Part shown: positions 48,481 through 60,029 of the stretch, one piece after another
Position numbering within the stretch: position 1 is the first letter of the stretch
Layout of the letters: each line of letters opens with the position of its first letter
Origin: Engraulis encrasicolus
Lineage: Eukaryota > Chordata > Actinopteri > Clupeiformes > Engraulidae
NCBI RefSeq assembly: GCF_034702125.1
Contig: NC_085865.1
Coordinates: 51,130,978-51,194,977 of the forward strand
Direction: 5' to 3'
DNA length: 64,000 nt
Notes under the pieces: generated by a model
The model's database searches: none
The model's input: the letters and a program-made list of their open reading frames with translations, nothing else
Told to the model about the DNA's origin: nothing
Made by a program: the position numbers and the translations under genes

Positions 48481-48657
48481 AAGGTATATTATTTTTTAGC
48501 CAAACTGGATGGAAACTATCTGCTCTCAACATAGTATTTCTGTCTGTAATTTTGCGGAAAACAGTAGGATGGAGCCGGCCATCCAGTCCTTTTGAGATAG
48601 TTAGATCTAAAAAGTTAATAGTTGTTTTTGAATGTTCCATAGATAGTTTAACATTCC

Positions 48658-50244
48658 GGTAACACTTTATTTTAGGGACACATCTATTAGCACTAATACA
48701 TAAAATGTTAATGCATGTGTAAGTAACTTGTAAGGCATGTACTAAGCAAAATAAGACAGTTGTTAAGCATGTATTCACAAATGTCTTGTTCATGCACAAT
48801 AAGGGATTTATTACCATTATAACCTTAGTAAGGACCTAGTAGACCTAGATTTCTATTTATGTGTAAGCAGTAAGGGCCAGAATACAATGTGTATAAGCTC
48901 CTGGTACACTGTGTGAACAAACCCTGAACAGTGTGAAAACAGATGTGGAATAAGGGTCCCTATTCTAAAGTGATGCATTGCTCAGCCCAGATGGCTTAGG
49001 GCCCCCGCACTACCTAGGGCCCCCACTCTACGCCCCCCCGGGAAGCAAAGTGTAAGAACATTTCAGATTCTACATTAGTCTCAGTAGGTATGAAGATCTC
49101 ACTTATTCTACTCATTATGTTAATGAGTGATTGGAAGCAATATATAGCAAGGATTGGACGTAAAGTTATCAATGACGGTGGGTGGTGAGATGTCATTTTT
49201 TCATACACCAATTAGTTTTAATTGTAAAAACCCTACAATAAATGCAGAATATAACGATGAGTAATAGTTTGGAAGCGAAACTAAGCTATTCCTTTCTGAT
49301 AAATAAGTTAATGTTTGAGAAACTTAGCTACAAGAAGTGCAGTGCATGATGGGTACGCCCTTAGTCAGAAATGCAATGCATGGCCAATGCAGCAATGATA
49401 ATATTTCTGTTGTTACGTACATGGCAAATTGTTTGGATAGCAACTAAATTTCACAAGTGAGGGGAGGAGCTAAGGACATAGGCTCAGAGCTGGGTAGGTT
49501 GTCTGTTGGCCTAGATTGCGTACCCATCATGCACTGCACTTCTTGAAGCTAATGTTCTCAAACATTCACTTAATTATCACAAAAGAGTAGTTTAGTTTTG
49601 CTTCAAAACTATTATTCTAATGTTCTGCATTTATTTTGGGTTTTTTTACAATTAAAACTCAGTGGTACATGAAAAAAAATTACATCTCACCAACCCACCG
49701 CCATTGACAAGTGTACGTTCAATCCTTGCTATATATAGGCTCTTGTTACCTCCCTCTCATTGATATGAACAAGAGAAAACTAGATGACTCAGCTAAGTAA
49801 TTATTAATTATTTGATATACCCTTACACTTTGTAGATCGGGGGGGCTAGGTAGTGCAGGCCTGGGTGGTGTGGGGGCCCTAGGACTTTGGTAGTGCAGAG
49901 GCCCTGAGCCATCTGGGCTGACCAATGCATCACTTTAGAATAGGGACCCTTATTCTGCATCTGTTTTCACACTGTTCAGGGTTTGTTCACACAGTGTGTC
50001 GGGAGCTTATACACATTGTATTCTGCCACTTACTTCTTACTAATAAATAGAAATATAGGCTTACTGGTCCTTACTAAGGTTATATTAGTAATTAATCCCT
50101 AATTGGGCATGAACAAGACATTTGTGAATACATGCTTAACAACTGTCTTATTTTGCTTAGTACATGCCTTACAAGTTACTTATACAGGCATTAATATTGT
50201 ATGTATTAGTGCTAATAGATGTGTCCCTAAAATAAAGTGTTACC
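48658..50244. mobile_element. Foldback hAT-like element, 1.59 kb, arms about 0.7 kb
   Basis: It begins GGTAACACTTTATTTTAGGG and ends in the reverse complement CCCTAAAATAAAGTGTTACC. Perfect 8-bp repeats AACATTCC lie at 48650-48657 and 50245-50252. The left arm (to about 49365) and right arm (from about 49520) are near-identical reverse complements, for example 'CAGCCCAGATGGCT' at 48986 and its complement at 49908. The spacer is about 155 bp. It interrupts the Penelope reverse transcriptase reading frame. Confidence 0.88.
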
Positions 50245-50252
50245 AACATTCC

Positions 50253-51420
50253 TATCATTATTATTCAACAAATCATGAAACATAGACAACTCATCTTCAG
50301 AACCGGTCCAAATTAGGCAAATATCGTCTATGTACCTCCCGTAGTACTTTATCTTGTCACTATAGACATTATTGTAAACACATTCCTTCTCCCATAGGCC
50401 TAGAAAGAGATTTGCATAATTTGGGGCAAAACATGCCCCCATGGCAGTGCCACATACCTGAAGGTATAATTGGTCTTGGAATAGAAATATGTTATTTTTC
50501 AATGTCCATTCAGTGAGTTTAATTAAGAAATCGGATGGAGGTGAGCAGTCAGTAGGCCTGTTGGATAAGAAGTGGTTTAAAGCTTTTAGTCCATCACCAT
50601 GAGCAATATTCGTGTACAAGGACTCTACATCCATAGTGACCAGATACGAATCATCAGAAACGGTCATCTCATTCAAGATCTTTAAGACATGAGTAGTGTC
50701 CTGTATATAAGACGGGAGCTGTTGGGCGAGAGGCTTTATATGAAAAATCTATAAATTGGGAGGCAGGTTCTGTAAGAGAACCATTTGAGGATATAATGGG
50801 CCTTCCTGGTGGACATTCAAGGGACTTGTGTACTTTTGGGAGCATATAGAATGTAGGTATACGGGGATGTTCACATAAGAGGAAATCGTGTTCTTTTTTT
50901 GATATCCATCCAGCCTCCATGGCTGTGGACAAAAGTTCATTCAGTCTCTCTTTTGTGCGATCCATTGGATTGGAAGACAGTTTTTTGTAGAAATCTGAGT
51001 TGTTCAGTTGTCTTAGGGCTTCTTCAATGTATTTTTCTTTGTTGAGCACCACAACAGCGCCCCCTTTGTCAGCTGGCTTCACGACTATTGAATCATTTTT
51101 TGCTAATTGGTCAATGGCCAGTTTTTCAGATTTAGTCAGATTCTCCCTAACCTTCTGAGCAGAGTTGCTGAAAAGTTCTTCAATTTCATAATCCACTTTT
51201 TTGGTAAAAGCAGTTAATGTAGCATTCGAAACTGGGGGCATAAAATGTGATTTTGGTCTGAAGGGTGAGCTTTGAACAGGTTGTAACACTTCTTTCGCTG
51301 TGATGGTGGTACCCCAGGGCTTTTAAGGTGGAGGCTGCGGTAGAATCTGAACAAGTCCACTTTAGTGTTGAATTCATTTGTGTGGTAGGTAGGAGAAAAA
51401 GAGAGTCCTTTTGACAACAC
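50253..51420 (-). pseudogene. Penelope reverse transcriptase domain
   Basis: The minus-strand frame 51289-50669 has LAKNDSIVVKPADKGGAVVV and IPTFYMLPKVHKSLECPPGR then PIIS. The frame 50676-50253 has YLVTMDVESLYTNIAHGDGL, CGTAMGACFAPNYANLFLG and YYGRYIDDICLIWTG, with the catalytic Asp pair in YIDD. There is a frame change near 50670-50740 and a further one near 51240. The frame ends where the foldback element begins. Confidence 0.87.
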
Positions 51421-51565
51421 GCTGACACAATCAGGAGATAAGGGTGTATTAGATAGGTTGATTACTGTTTTTTATTCTGCTCCTGAGAGTCGGCGGTGGT
51501 TGGTTGCTGCGATGCTCTTTGTCTTTGTCCTCTTCCTCTTCCTGCCCCTCCTTGTTTTTTTGTTT

Positions 51566-52275
51566 TTATGATGGATCTCCCAGGTTGCGGGCTTTCGTCC
51601 AAAAAATCAGAAGAAGAAGCATAAGATGATGCATTGGAGAAGGCAGTGGATTCTTCATCATGCTCATGAGGTTGAAGGACACAGACCTCCGTCGTTGTGT
51701 TTCATAGCGTTTCCGTTCAGGCCAGCGGTAGACTTTCCCTTCTTTGTAGTCATTTTCATCTCTTTTAAATGTCTTGACTTTCTGTTGTCTCACCCAGTCT
51801 GACAGTTTCTCAAGATCCTCCTTCAATTTGTTTTTCAAATGGCAGCTTTTTCTGTTCATCATCAATTGTAGATATTTGTGTCTTCATTTCGTCAAGTTTT
51901 TCTTGTGTCGCTTCTCTCTCCTTCTTATTGTGCTCAATTATCAACAGAATGAGGTCCAGTGAGCATTTAGTTAGAATGCCTTCCCATCTGGATCTAAAAT
52001 CTGGATCTTCTAAGCCAAATGCTGGGAATTTCTTAATGCGCAGGCCTCTTGGAATACGGCCTTCGCGCCAGTAATCAGACATATTGACAATGTTCCAGTG
52101 CAGCCTAATTTCTCTCTCAGACAGCTTTTTTAACTTAAAGTATTTATTTTTCAAGTCTGGTTCAACTTCAGGCAGTCCAGGTGTATCATCAAGTAAAGAC
52201 TGAGTTACAATAATGTTCTTGCCTTGCTCACTTGAATATGAGAATGCTGTGCTGTGCTGTGCTGTGTCCATTCTC
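51566..52275 (-). pseudogene. Penelope N-terminal region
   Basis: The minus-strand frame 52298-51810, whose methionine near 52271 starts MDTAQHSTAFSYSSEQGKN, encodes a charged, helix-rich segment (EREIRLHWNIVNMSDYWREG, then EHNKKEREATQEKLDEMKTQ, likely coiled coil). It continues in a shifted frame 51865-51566 (KRYETQRRRSVSFNL). It resembles the poorly conserved N-terminus of vertebrate Penelope proteins in position and character only. Confidence 0.6.
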
Positions 52276-53679
52276 CATCTTGAGCTTTTTCTGTACATAT
52301 GGTAACTTTGATGTTCATTGTCAAACCTCAGGTGGCCCTGCTCAGGTTCCTTCTCAAGCAGACGGATATAGGATATGATTATGAGGTGCAGATGAAGCCA
52401 AAATCAAACTGTTTGTTTGGAGGCAGAGCCTTACTGCCTATGATCCCAAGAACAGCCTTCTCACATTATACACTGAAGTGGAAACATTATGGTCTGAGGG
52501 TGTTTGTCTGGCCAAGGCACAGCATAACTACATGGCGTCAACAATAAGATGAAGGGAAACATGTATCATACAAGCCTGAGTGCAAAGATCCTTTCCTTCC
52601 CTCCATCAGTAGACTGAAAGTTTGCCATGGATGGGTCTTCCAACAAGACAATAATCCACAACATACAGCCAAAGCGACAAAGGAGTGGCTCAAGTGGAAG
52701 CACCATAGAGGTATAACATCAGACTAGAGGTCACTGGCAATTTGCGACCATGGAGGTAGTATAAGAACTGGAGAGAGTGAATAAGTCCCACCTCCAGTCA
52801 TTTCAATAGCAAATGCTAAGCTAGTGAATTCAGCCATAATTGAAAAAATTGTTCAACCTCAAAGATGGACTTGTTTCCGCTGACAGTTTACTCAGCCAAT
52901 TACGTGCCACATTATTGTCTGACTTACGGTTGATCAGAAAGCTATATGGAAGACGGGCATTGGATGCATGCAGGTGCCCAACCCCAGACCTGTAAAAGTT
53001 GTGCACCCACCAATCATCATGAGCGAAGTGGAGCGAAGTGGATGTCGGAAATGCGAAAATGGTTACTTGCTAATCGGCGAAGCTAACCAGCCAAATCCTG
53101 CCCTCCTGTTTGCGAGAGCATGGGAAAACCGCAAGTGCAGCCTCCATCATGTGTAGGTAGTGTAGTTACCTTCAGTCAATGCAAATCAATGGAGAACACT
53201 CCGACCACTGTCCAAAACTGGACTTAAACTGTGTGGATATGAAGAGATACATTAATCAAGGACCAGATTTGAAATGTCAGGCTAAATTTCTTCTTAAAAT
53301 CATGAGTCGATAACACCTGCCAGGATTGTCGTGAAAAAGGGGGTGGGGTCACCTCTAGTCTAATGTTCTATCTCTATAGGAAGCACATTAAGGTCAAGAA
53401 GTCTCTAGACATGTACCCTACAGTAATCATATGGAGGGAACTCAAGCGCCCATTTGCCAAGCCACATTCACTAAATCTGTATGATTTACAGACAGATGAT
53501 CTGCAAAGAAAATTGGAGAAAATTCCCTTCTGATATATGCACAAACGTTGTCATCAACTAAACGAAACGTCTGACCTCTGTAAGGGCTTTTCCAACTAGT
53601 ACTTTGTATTTCATTGAGGGGAAATAAGTATTTGACCCATTTAGCCAAACACAAATGTAATTAATATTATATTCTTTAA

Positions 53680-54035
53680 AGGTGTACCATGTAATATTTT
53701 AAGTAGTTTATTTCCAAAATTCATGATGCCCATTCACACACGTGACATTTTTCAGGAATTCTTACCATGAGCTTCAAAGTCTAAGTATTCATTATGACTG
53801 GGGAAATTGCACTTTTCATACATGAAAAGGGGGATCCCTCCATTGTCCAACATTTTGAATTTCCAGAAATAGACATTTTTAGCTGCAAAACTTCTGTACT
53901 TTGGTCATACTAGTAAATATTAGTTCATTATTTAGTAAATGTTCATGAAAAGATCCAATTTGACAGACAGCACAGTTTCAATGACCAGCATAGTTGCATA
54001 CCTACTCTGGCCACCATCTTACACAGTGCACCTTT
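53680..54035 (-). mobile_element. TTAA-flanked MITE, 356 bp, inside the Tc1 of mip copy II
   Basis: It is bounded by TTAA at 53676-53679 and 54036-54039, beginning AGGTGTACC and ending CACAGTGCACCTTT. The Tc1 of copy III has the uninterrupted 'TTCTTTAATCTTATTTTCC' (about 57730-57750), a natural empty site. Related copies: about 27849-28198, 61823-62507 and 62980-63235. Confidence 0.78.
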
Positions 54036-54090
54036 TTAATGTTATTTTCCCGATTTTCTTTTTGATATTCTGTCTCTGTTAGAATGCACC

Positions 54091-54598
54091 TACCATTACA
54101 TTACATTTACATTACATTACATTGCATTTGGCAGAGGCTTTATAACCAAAGCGACTTTCAAAAGAGGACATAATCAAGCCAACATCACAAGCAAATACAA
54201 AGTGCACAGGAAATATACAGAACAAGTGCAGTTGCAAAGAGGGGTTCGTTTTTTTGTTTGTTTAATTAATAAGGAGTACGCACACCCACAAACACATACA
54301 CACACGCACACACACACTCAAGCTAAACTAAACTAGACTAAACTAAACATCATGTCAAGAGTCTGCCCAGGGGCTAGGCCAGCTCAAGCATTTAGTTTAG
54401 TAGCTCCTCTCGAAAGAGGAAGGTCTTTACTTGTTTCTTGAAGGCTGCAAGAGATGTGCTTAGTCTTGCTGCCTCTGGGAGACCGTTCCACCACTTGGGT
54501 ACAACAACGGAGAACAGTCTTGGCTGGGAGTACCTAGAGCGACTGGATGGCAGAGCCAGACGGCTTGTGCTGCCATTAAAGTTATAGATTAGACTGAT
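54091..54598 (-). mobile_element. LINE 3' fragment with (TTACAT)n tail
   Basis: The minus-strand frame 54616-54392 reads PRLFSVVVPKWWNGLPEAAR then LSTSLAAFKKQVKTFLF, the C-terminal block of L2/CR1-like polymerases. At the low-coordinate end a TTACATTACATT tail precedes 'GGCAGAGGCTTTATAACCAA'. It is 5'-truncated. Confidence 0.72.
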
Positions 54599-55589
54599 GT
54601 CTTTATCAGTTGACAAACCAACAAATTCAGCTAGGGATCAAATACCTTTTCAATGTGCGAACCTACTCTTACCCTTGAACTGTTCTATTGGGGTCCACAC
54701 ACATGCTGCACATCCAGGCCGCATCTTGCTTCCTTACTTTTTTACATTAAAGCTAATACTCAACTCTGAACACTATTTGTTTCAGATGTTCCACACTGGA
54801 GCTGAAATGAACCCTGACAGATCCTTTACCTCTGCTATGTTCAAGAGGAACTTCATGAACCACTGGGTAAGGAAAATGTATACAAATGATGCATTTAAAA
54901 ATGTGCGTATACCCTCCCATTGTTTGTAAACTTTCAGGTCAGATATAGAATTATGTGGTCTGCACTGTTAGTGTATCAAGAAGTAGGCCTATGCAATGTG
55001 GTCTGCAGCACTGGTTGTGTGGCAAGAAGCATTAAATTAAATTAGGTTTTACATTGTGTATTAGTGTTTTGCAGAATGAGTCATGCACTGTATGTCTTAA
55101 GATTGTTCTGTCTTGCTCCAATGTCTCTGCAGCTCACATGTAACTATAACATAGTCTTTGTTCTTCCCTCCTCGTGCAGGTGATGTACGACTTCAGGCTC
55201 TTCTTCTGCATGTGCGTCTTGGCCGAGTGGGAAGCCACCCTAAAAGGCAGCCAGCCTCTGGAGCAGGACACCTGCGGGGAGCTCATCATGCTCAAGACCC
55301 AGACACTATACCATAAGGCTGCCACCAAGCCAGGAGAAGCAGGGGCCAGCCAGAATTGTTATAGTAGCCCCCTGCTTCCAGCAACCCAGCTCTTCTCCTC
55401 CCAGCAAGCCAGCTCTCATCCTCAAACTTCCCCCCGGCCCAGTCACCAACAACCAGCAACCTCAACAATCAAAGACTAACATCTACCCTATCCAAGCCCC
55501 CCGCCACCATCATGGACATAGTGTGATTGTGTGTGTGTGTGTATACAATATGTATGTGTCTGTTAGTGGCTCTGTGCCCCCCTAGCAAT

Positions 55590-55925
55590 GATGTACAAGG
55601 TGAGCGAAGTGCACATTCAGACTAACAGCCCTGACATAGACAAAGGCATAAATACACACAGTGTCACTTGTCAATGGAAGGGGGCTCAGCGCTCAGAATC
55701 TACACATGAAATGGCACACTTCATGAAGAAATATTGCCGTTGGAGATGTAATGTGGCTCTCCGACCAAAATTCATTGAAGGAGCAATTCAAGCTTGCAAG
55801 AGTGGTCAACGAGACATGACATATAATTCCCTCCGAGTGGATGTGCTCGTGGGACCCACAAGGTACCACACTGTATCGGGATGTACGACTGCTCATCATC
55901 CTCCTCCCAGTAGAGGAACAAGTTA
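55590..55925 (+). pseudogene. BEL/Pao integrase C-terminal fragment, second copy
   Basis: Pieces in different frames correspond to the 'VGDV-WL-DQN-L-QFKLARV' block and, further on, TLYRDVRLLIILLPVEEQ, matching the '-HRDVR-LV-LIPVE-Q' end of BEL/Pao integrases. It is colinear with 42330-42640 and lies between mip copies II and III. Confidence 0.58.
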
Positions 55926-56195
55926 GCAGAAACCAGCTCGCCTGATGGGTGCGTTTTTCACAAGTCGCATCATGCCAAGATCGAGTGGGAGGTGTTGCGG
56001 TGGCTTATGCCTAGGCACGGGTTTGCTTTGATTGACAGCCTTCATCGTTTCTCGCTGCGTGGTGAGTAAAAAGTCAATGTAACATTTTTGTTAACATTAA
56101 TGTTTTAACCTAAGAGAATACCCATAAATACTGTACTTTCAGTGTCACGTTGTCATGAATACTGTACTTTCAGTGTCACGTTGTCATGAATACGG

Positions 56196-56308
<113 letters not shown>

Positions 56309-56524
56309 TTATATAGCTCCAGCTTGGCATGGTCACTACAGTGGTCTTCCTGACCATACAGTTGGTCATCTGCATCTTGGCCATTGGCTTCTGTCACCAT
56401 GGCAGACCTCATGAGAGTGAGTGTCACACACATACACTTGCATTGCTCCCTCTTTCTCATAGCATATAAACAGGTGTGTTATAAATAGGGGGACAACATT
56501 GGACTGAGTCAATGAGAATAAGAA

Positions 56525-57870
56525 GCATTTCATCCCTTTCTGATTTTGTTGGTTTGCTTACTAATAAAGACATGAATAGTCTGTCATTTTCTTTTAAAAA
56601 ATATTTTTTTATGGGCTTTTTTACCTTTCTTTCAGATAGGACGGTGAAGAGCGTCAGGAAGCGAATGTGGAGAGAGATGGGGTAGGGATAGCAAATGACA
56701 CGGGCCGATTCGAACCCTGGGTGCAACACTTGGGCATGCAAGCCCAAATGTGGGGGCTTAGCGTGCTGCATCACAGTGCCCTGAATAGTCTGTCATTTTC
56801 ATGGTAGGTGTATTCTAACATGCAGAGACAAAATCTCAAAAAGAAAATGCAGAAATTAACTTCAAAGAATACATATTAAGTCATATTTAATTGAGGGAAA
56901 GAAGTATTTGACCCCCTTCCAGCTATTAAGAGTTCTGGTCCCACAGACCTGATGGGCACTTCCAACAATTTGTCATCTGAATTAAAGACTCCCGTAAATG
57001 GTCACCAGCATCATATCAATCAGACTCCAAACTAGTGTAGGTACCTTCAGTCAATGCAAATCAATTGAGAACACTCCCACCTCTGTCCAAAACGGGACTA
57101 AAACTGTGTGAATATGAAGTGACGCATTAATCAAGGACCAGATTTGAAATGTCAAGCTAAATATCTACTTAAATAAGTCGATAAAGTACATTTTAAGATC
57201 AGTTTATATTAATAGTGTAGTTCTTAAGCAACACACTTCAACCATTGTCCTTGTGTAGTGTGTTGATGGGAATTTTCACATTATTAAGCAATTCTTTGAC
57301 AGCGATGAGCCGCCTTCTCCATTCATTTACATTTCTTAGGTCTACCTCCAAATAATGGCTGCCAGGATTGTCATGAAAAAGGGGATGGGCTCACCTCTAA
57401 TCTAATGTTCTATCTCTATGGGAAGCACATTACAGTCATGAAGTGGCCTAGACGGTCTCCAGACATGATGTACCCTACAGTAATTGTGTGGAGGGAAGTA
57501 AGCACCCATTTGCCAAGCTACAGCCACTACATCTTAATGATTTACAGATGATCTGCAAAGAAAAGACAAAATTCCTTTCTGGTATGTGCACACATCTTGT
57601 CATCAACTAAACGAAACATTTGACCTCTGTCCAAGAGAGCAAGGGCTTTTCCAACTAGTACTTTGGCTAGAGGGGTCAAATACTTCTTTCCCTCAATGAA
57701 ATACAAAGATGGCAAATGTAATTTATATATTCTTTGATATTCTTTAATCTTATTTTCCGGGGTTTCTTATTGATATTCTGTCTCTGTTAGTCTATAACTG
57801 TAATAGTAAGTGTATTCTGATCATGCCTTTATTTGATCCCTTTCTCATTTTGTTGGTTTGTCAACTGTAT
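56525..57870 (+). mobile_element. Tc1-like transposon in mip copy III intron 2
   Basis: The left end ('CTGATTTTGTTGGTTTGC' with 'ACTAATAAAGACATGA') and the right end ('GATCCCTTTCTCATTTTG' with 'TTGGTTTGTCAAC') are inverted. The interior is shorter and decayed, with 'AGTGGCCTAGACGGTCTCC' from the transposase gene near 57440. A SINE is inserted near its left end. It occupies the same site as the Tc1 in copy II. Confidence 0.75.
56592..56782 (-). mobile_element. tRNA-derived SINE, minus strand, 18-bp duplication
   Basis: GAATAGTCTGTCATTTTC occurs exactly at 56574-56591 and 56783-56800. On the minus strand a tRNA-like head with B box GGTTCGAATC is followed by 'CGCTTCCTGACGCTC' and a tail with 'AAAAAAGCCCATAAAAA'. 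Body and tail resemble 18091-18249. Confidence 0.88.
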
Positions 57871-58795
57871 TATTCTCTCTGTGGAAGGGGCCCCCCACAG
57901 GGATTTGGTTTTACGTAATTGTTAATAATATAAAGGGGTCCATTAGAGCTGTTTGAACATAGGGAAATTTGTGCTCCACCCCTGTACAAGAACATACCTG
58001 CACAAGAATGTACTTTAGTGTGATTTAGCTTGATTTCTGTGACACCTGCACAGGCAGAACCTGAAACGCCTGCTCTGCTGTCAAACAAAACTCTTTTGCT
58101 TGACCTTAGTATCTTTTTCAATGTGCGAACCTGCCCTCACCCTTGAACTGTTCTATTTGGGCCACACACGCACTGATTTCTCAACACATCTAGAGTTCGA
58201 CAATATCTTGCTTCCTTACTTTTTTACGTTTGTTTCAGATGTTCTACACTGGAGCTGCAATGAACCCTGCCAGAGCCTTCACCCCTGCTATGTTCAAGAG
58301 GAACTTCATGAACTACTGGGTAAGACAAAATATATACATTAAAAACATGGTTATACCCTCTCATTGTTTGCAAACTACTTTCAGGTCATATGTAGATTTA
58401 TGTGGTCTGCACTGTTTGTGTGTAAAGAAGTATTCAATTAAATTAGGTATAACATTGTGTATTGGTGTTTTTGCAGAATCTGCCGTGCACTGCATGTCTT
58501 AAGATTGCTCTGTCTTGCACCGATGTCTCTGAATATGGTTTCTGTTCTTCCCTCCTCCTGTAGGTGCACTGGGTGGGTCCCATGATCTGTGGTGGTATGT
58601 GCGCTGTCATGTATGACTTAATGCTCTTCCCTCGTGGCCTGGCCGAGTGGGTAGCCACCCTGAAAGGCAGCCAGCCTCTGGAGCAGGACACCTGCGGGGA
58701 GCCCATCAATCTCAAGACCCAGACACTATACCATAAGTCTGCCACCAAGCCAGGGGAAGCAGGGGCCAGCCAGTATTGTTATAGTAGCCCCTTAC

Positions 58796-59335
58796 CTCCA
58801 GCAACCCAGCTCTTCTCCTCCCAACGACCCAGCTCTTCTCCTCCCAACAACCCAGCTCTTCTCCCCAACAACCCAGCTCTTCTCCTCAACAACCCAGCTC
58901 TTCTCCTCCCAACAACCCAGCTCCTCTCCTCCCAACAACCCAGCTCTTCTCCCCCCAGCAACCCAGCTCTTCTCCTCCCCAGCAACCCAGCTCTTCTCCT
59001 CCCCAGCAACCCAGCTCTTCTCCCCCCCAGCAACCCAACTCTTCTCCTCCCAGCAACCCAGCTCTTCTCCTCCTCCCAGCAACCCAGCTCTTCTCCTCCC
59101 CCCAGCAACCCAGCTCTTCTCCTCCCTCCAGCAACCCAGCTCTTCTCCTCCCAGCAACCCAGCTCTTCTCCTCCCAGCAACCCAGCTCTTCTCCTCCCAG
59201 CAACCCAGCTCTTCTCCTCCCAGCAACCCAGCTCTTCTCCTCCCAGCAACCCAGCTCTTCTCCTCCCAGCAACCCAGCTCTTCTCCTCCCAGCAACCCAG
59301 CTCTTCTCCTCCCAGCAACCCAGCTCTTCTCCTCC
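58796..59335 (+). repeat. 23-bp minisatellite (about 23 units) in mip copy III
   Basis: The unit is CTCCTCCCAGC, AACCCAGCTCTT (11+12 bases), with 1-3 bp length variants in the left half and near-perfect units on the right. Copy II has only one or two units at this position, so the array grew after duplication. No unit contains a stop codon in any of the six frames. Confidence 0.93.
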
Positions 59336-59460
59336 AACCTCCCCTCCGCTCAGTCACCAACAACCAGCAACCCCCAACAATCAGACTAACATCTGCCCTA
59401 TCGAAGTCCCCCACCACCATCATGGACTTAGATACATGCATACATACACACACAAACTGA

Positions 59461-59838
59461 GTACTTCGCTCATACTAATTCTAACCATCGCCACAGAGGA
59501 CACGTGTGCACTGAAAGGACGACAACCAGACCTACGAACAAACCAACTAACACAAGACAGGGGGGTCAGAATCTAAACTAATGACAGGGGTGAGCTAGAA
59601 CATTCAACTTGGACATGCATATCTTTTTTGCATTACATTTGCTTACTGGCATGATCTCAACAGTTTTGTTTTTCAATTCATTTTTATTTTCTACAATACA
59701 AGATCTGGATGTTTGATACATGTGTTTGTGGGTGTAAGGGACTCAATGTTTACTGCAGCTTTTTATTTTGGGTTTACATCATTACAAAGCATACATGTGT
59801 TTGTGTGTGAATGTGTTTGAGAGTGTGGGCCAGTGCAG
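59461..59838. other. Downstream flank of mip copy III, no gene
   Basis: Former 3' flank, unique-looking and AT-rich. No exon or polyadenylation site stands out beyond isolated A/T-rich motifs. Confidence 0.4.
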
Positions 59839-59863
59839 TGTGTGTGTGTGTGTGTGCGCGCGC

Positions 59864-59942
<79 letters not shown>

Positions 59943-59966
59943 TGTGTGTGTGTGTGTGTGTGTGTT
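59839..59966. repeat. (GT)n/(GTGC)n microsatellite
   Basis: GT, then CGCGCG, then about 20 copies of TGCG, then GT again; the flanks 'GAGAGTGTGGGCCAGTGCA' are repeated on both sides (about 59819 and 59969). Confidence 0.93.
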
Positions 59967-60029
59967 TTGAGAGTGTGGGCCAGTGCAATGTGTGTGTCTA
60001 GAATGTGTGTAGTGTGTAGAACGTGTGTG

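Larger units (their letters stand above)
56323..59460 (+). pseudogene. mip: Aquaporin-0 (mip)-like copy III, exons 2-4, C-terminus extended by a minisatellite
   Basis: Exon 2 (56323-56416) keeps LGMVTTVVFLTIQLVICI but lacks the ERRN loop and carries the shared 2-nt loss. Exon 3 (58239-58319, donor GTAAGA) encodes [20 protein letters not shown], with NPA and the following Arg intact. Exon 4 (58564-59460) encodes VHWVGPMICGGMCAVMYDLM, then AEWVATLKGSQPLEQDTCGE and LKTQTL, the normal end of MIP. There the stop is TAC, and the frame continues 243 residues through a 23-bp repeat array to TGA at 59460. Exons 3-4 and their splice sites look usable, but exon 2 is broken and no exon 1 was found. Most likely a pseudogene; an expressed chimeric transcript cannot be excluded. 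Confidence 0.8.

Noticed and set aside
52299..52547. 82-codon plus-strand frame as a gene
   Set aside because: It is decayed Tc1 transposase sequence that resumes after the Penelope insertion.
54786..55479. Functional aquaporin gene from copy II
   Set aside because: Exon 2 has an in-frame stop and a frame lesion, NPA is changed to NPD, and exon 4 lacks about 13 codons.
58779..59453. Minus-strand frames of 128-224 codons (GLLGGEELGCW repeats)
   Set aside because: The 23-bp minisatellite has no stop on either strand, so these are shadows; no splice or promoter context.
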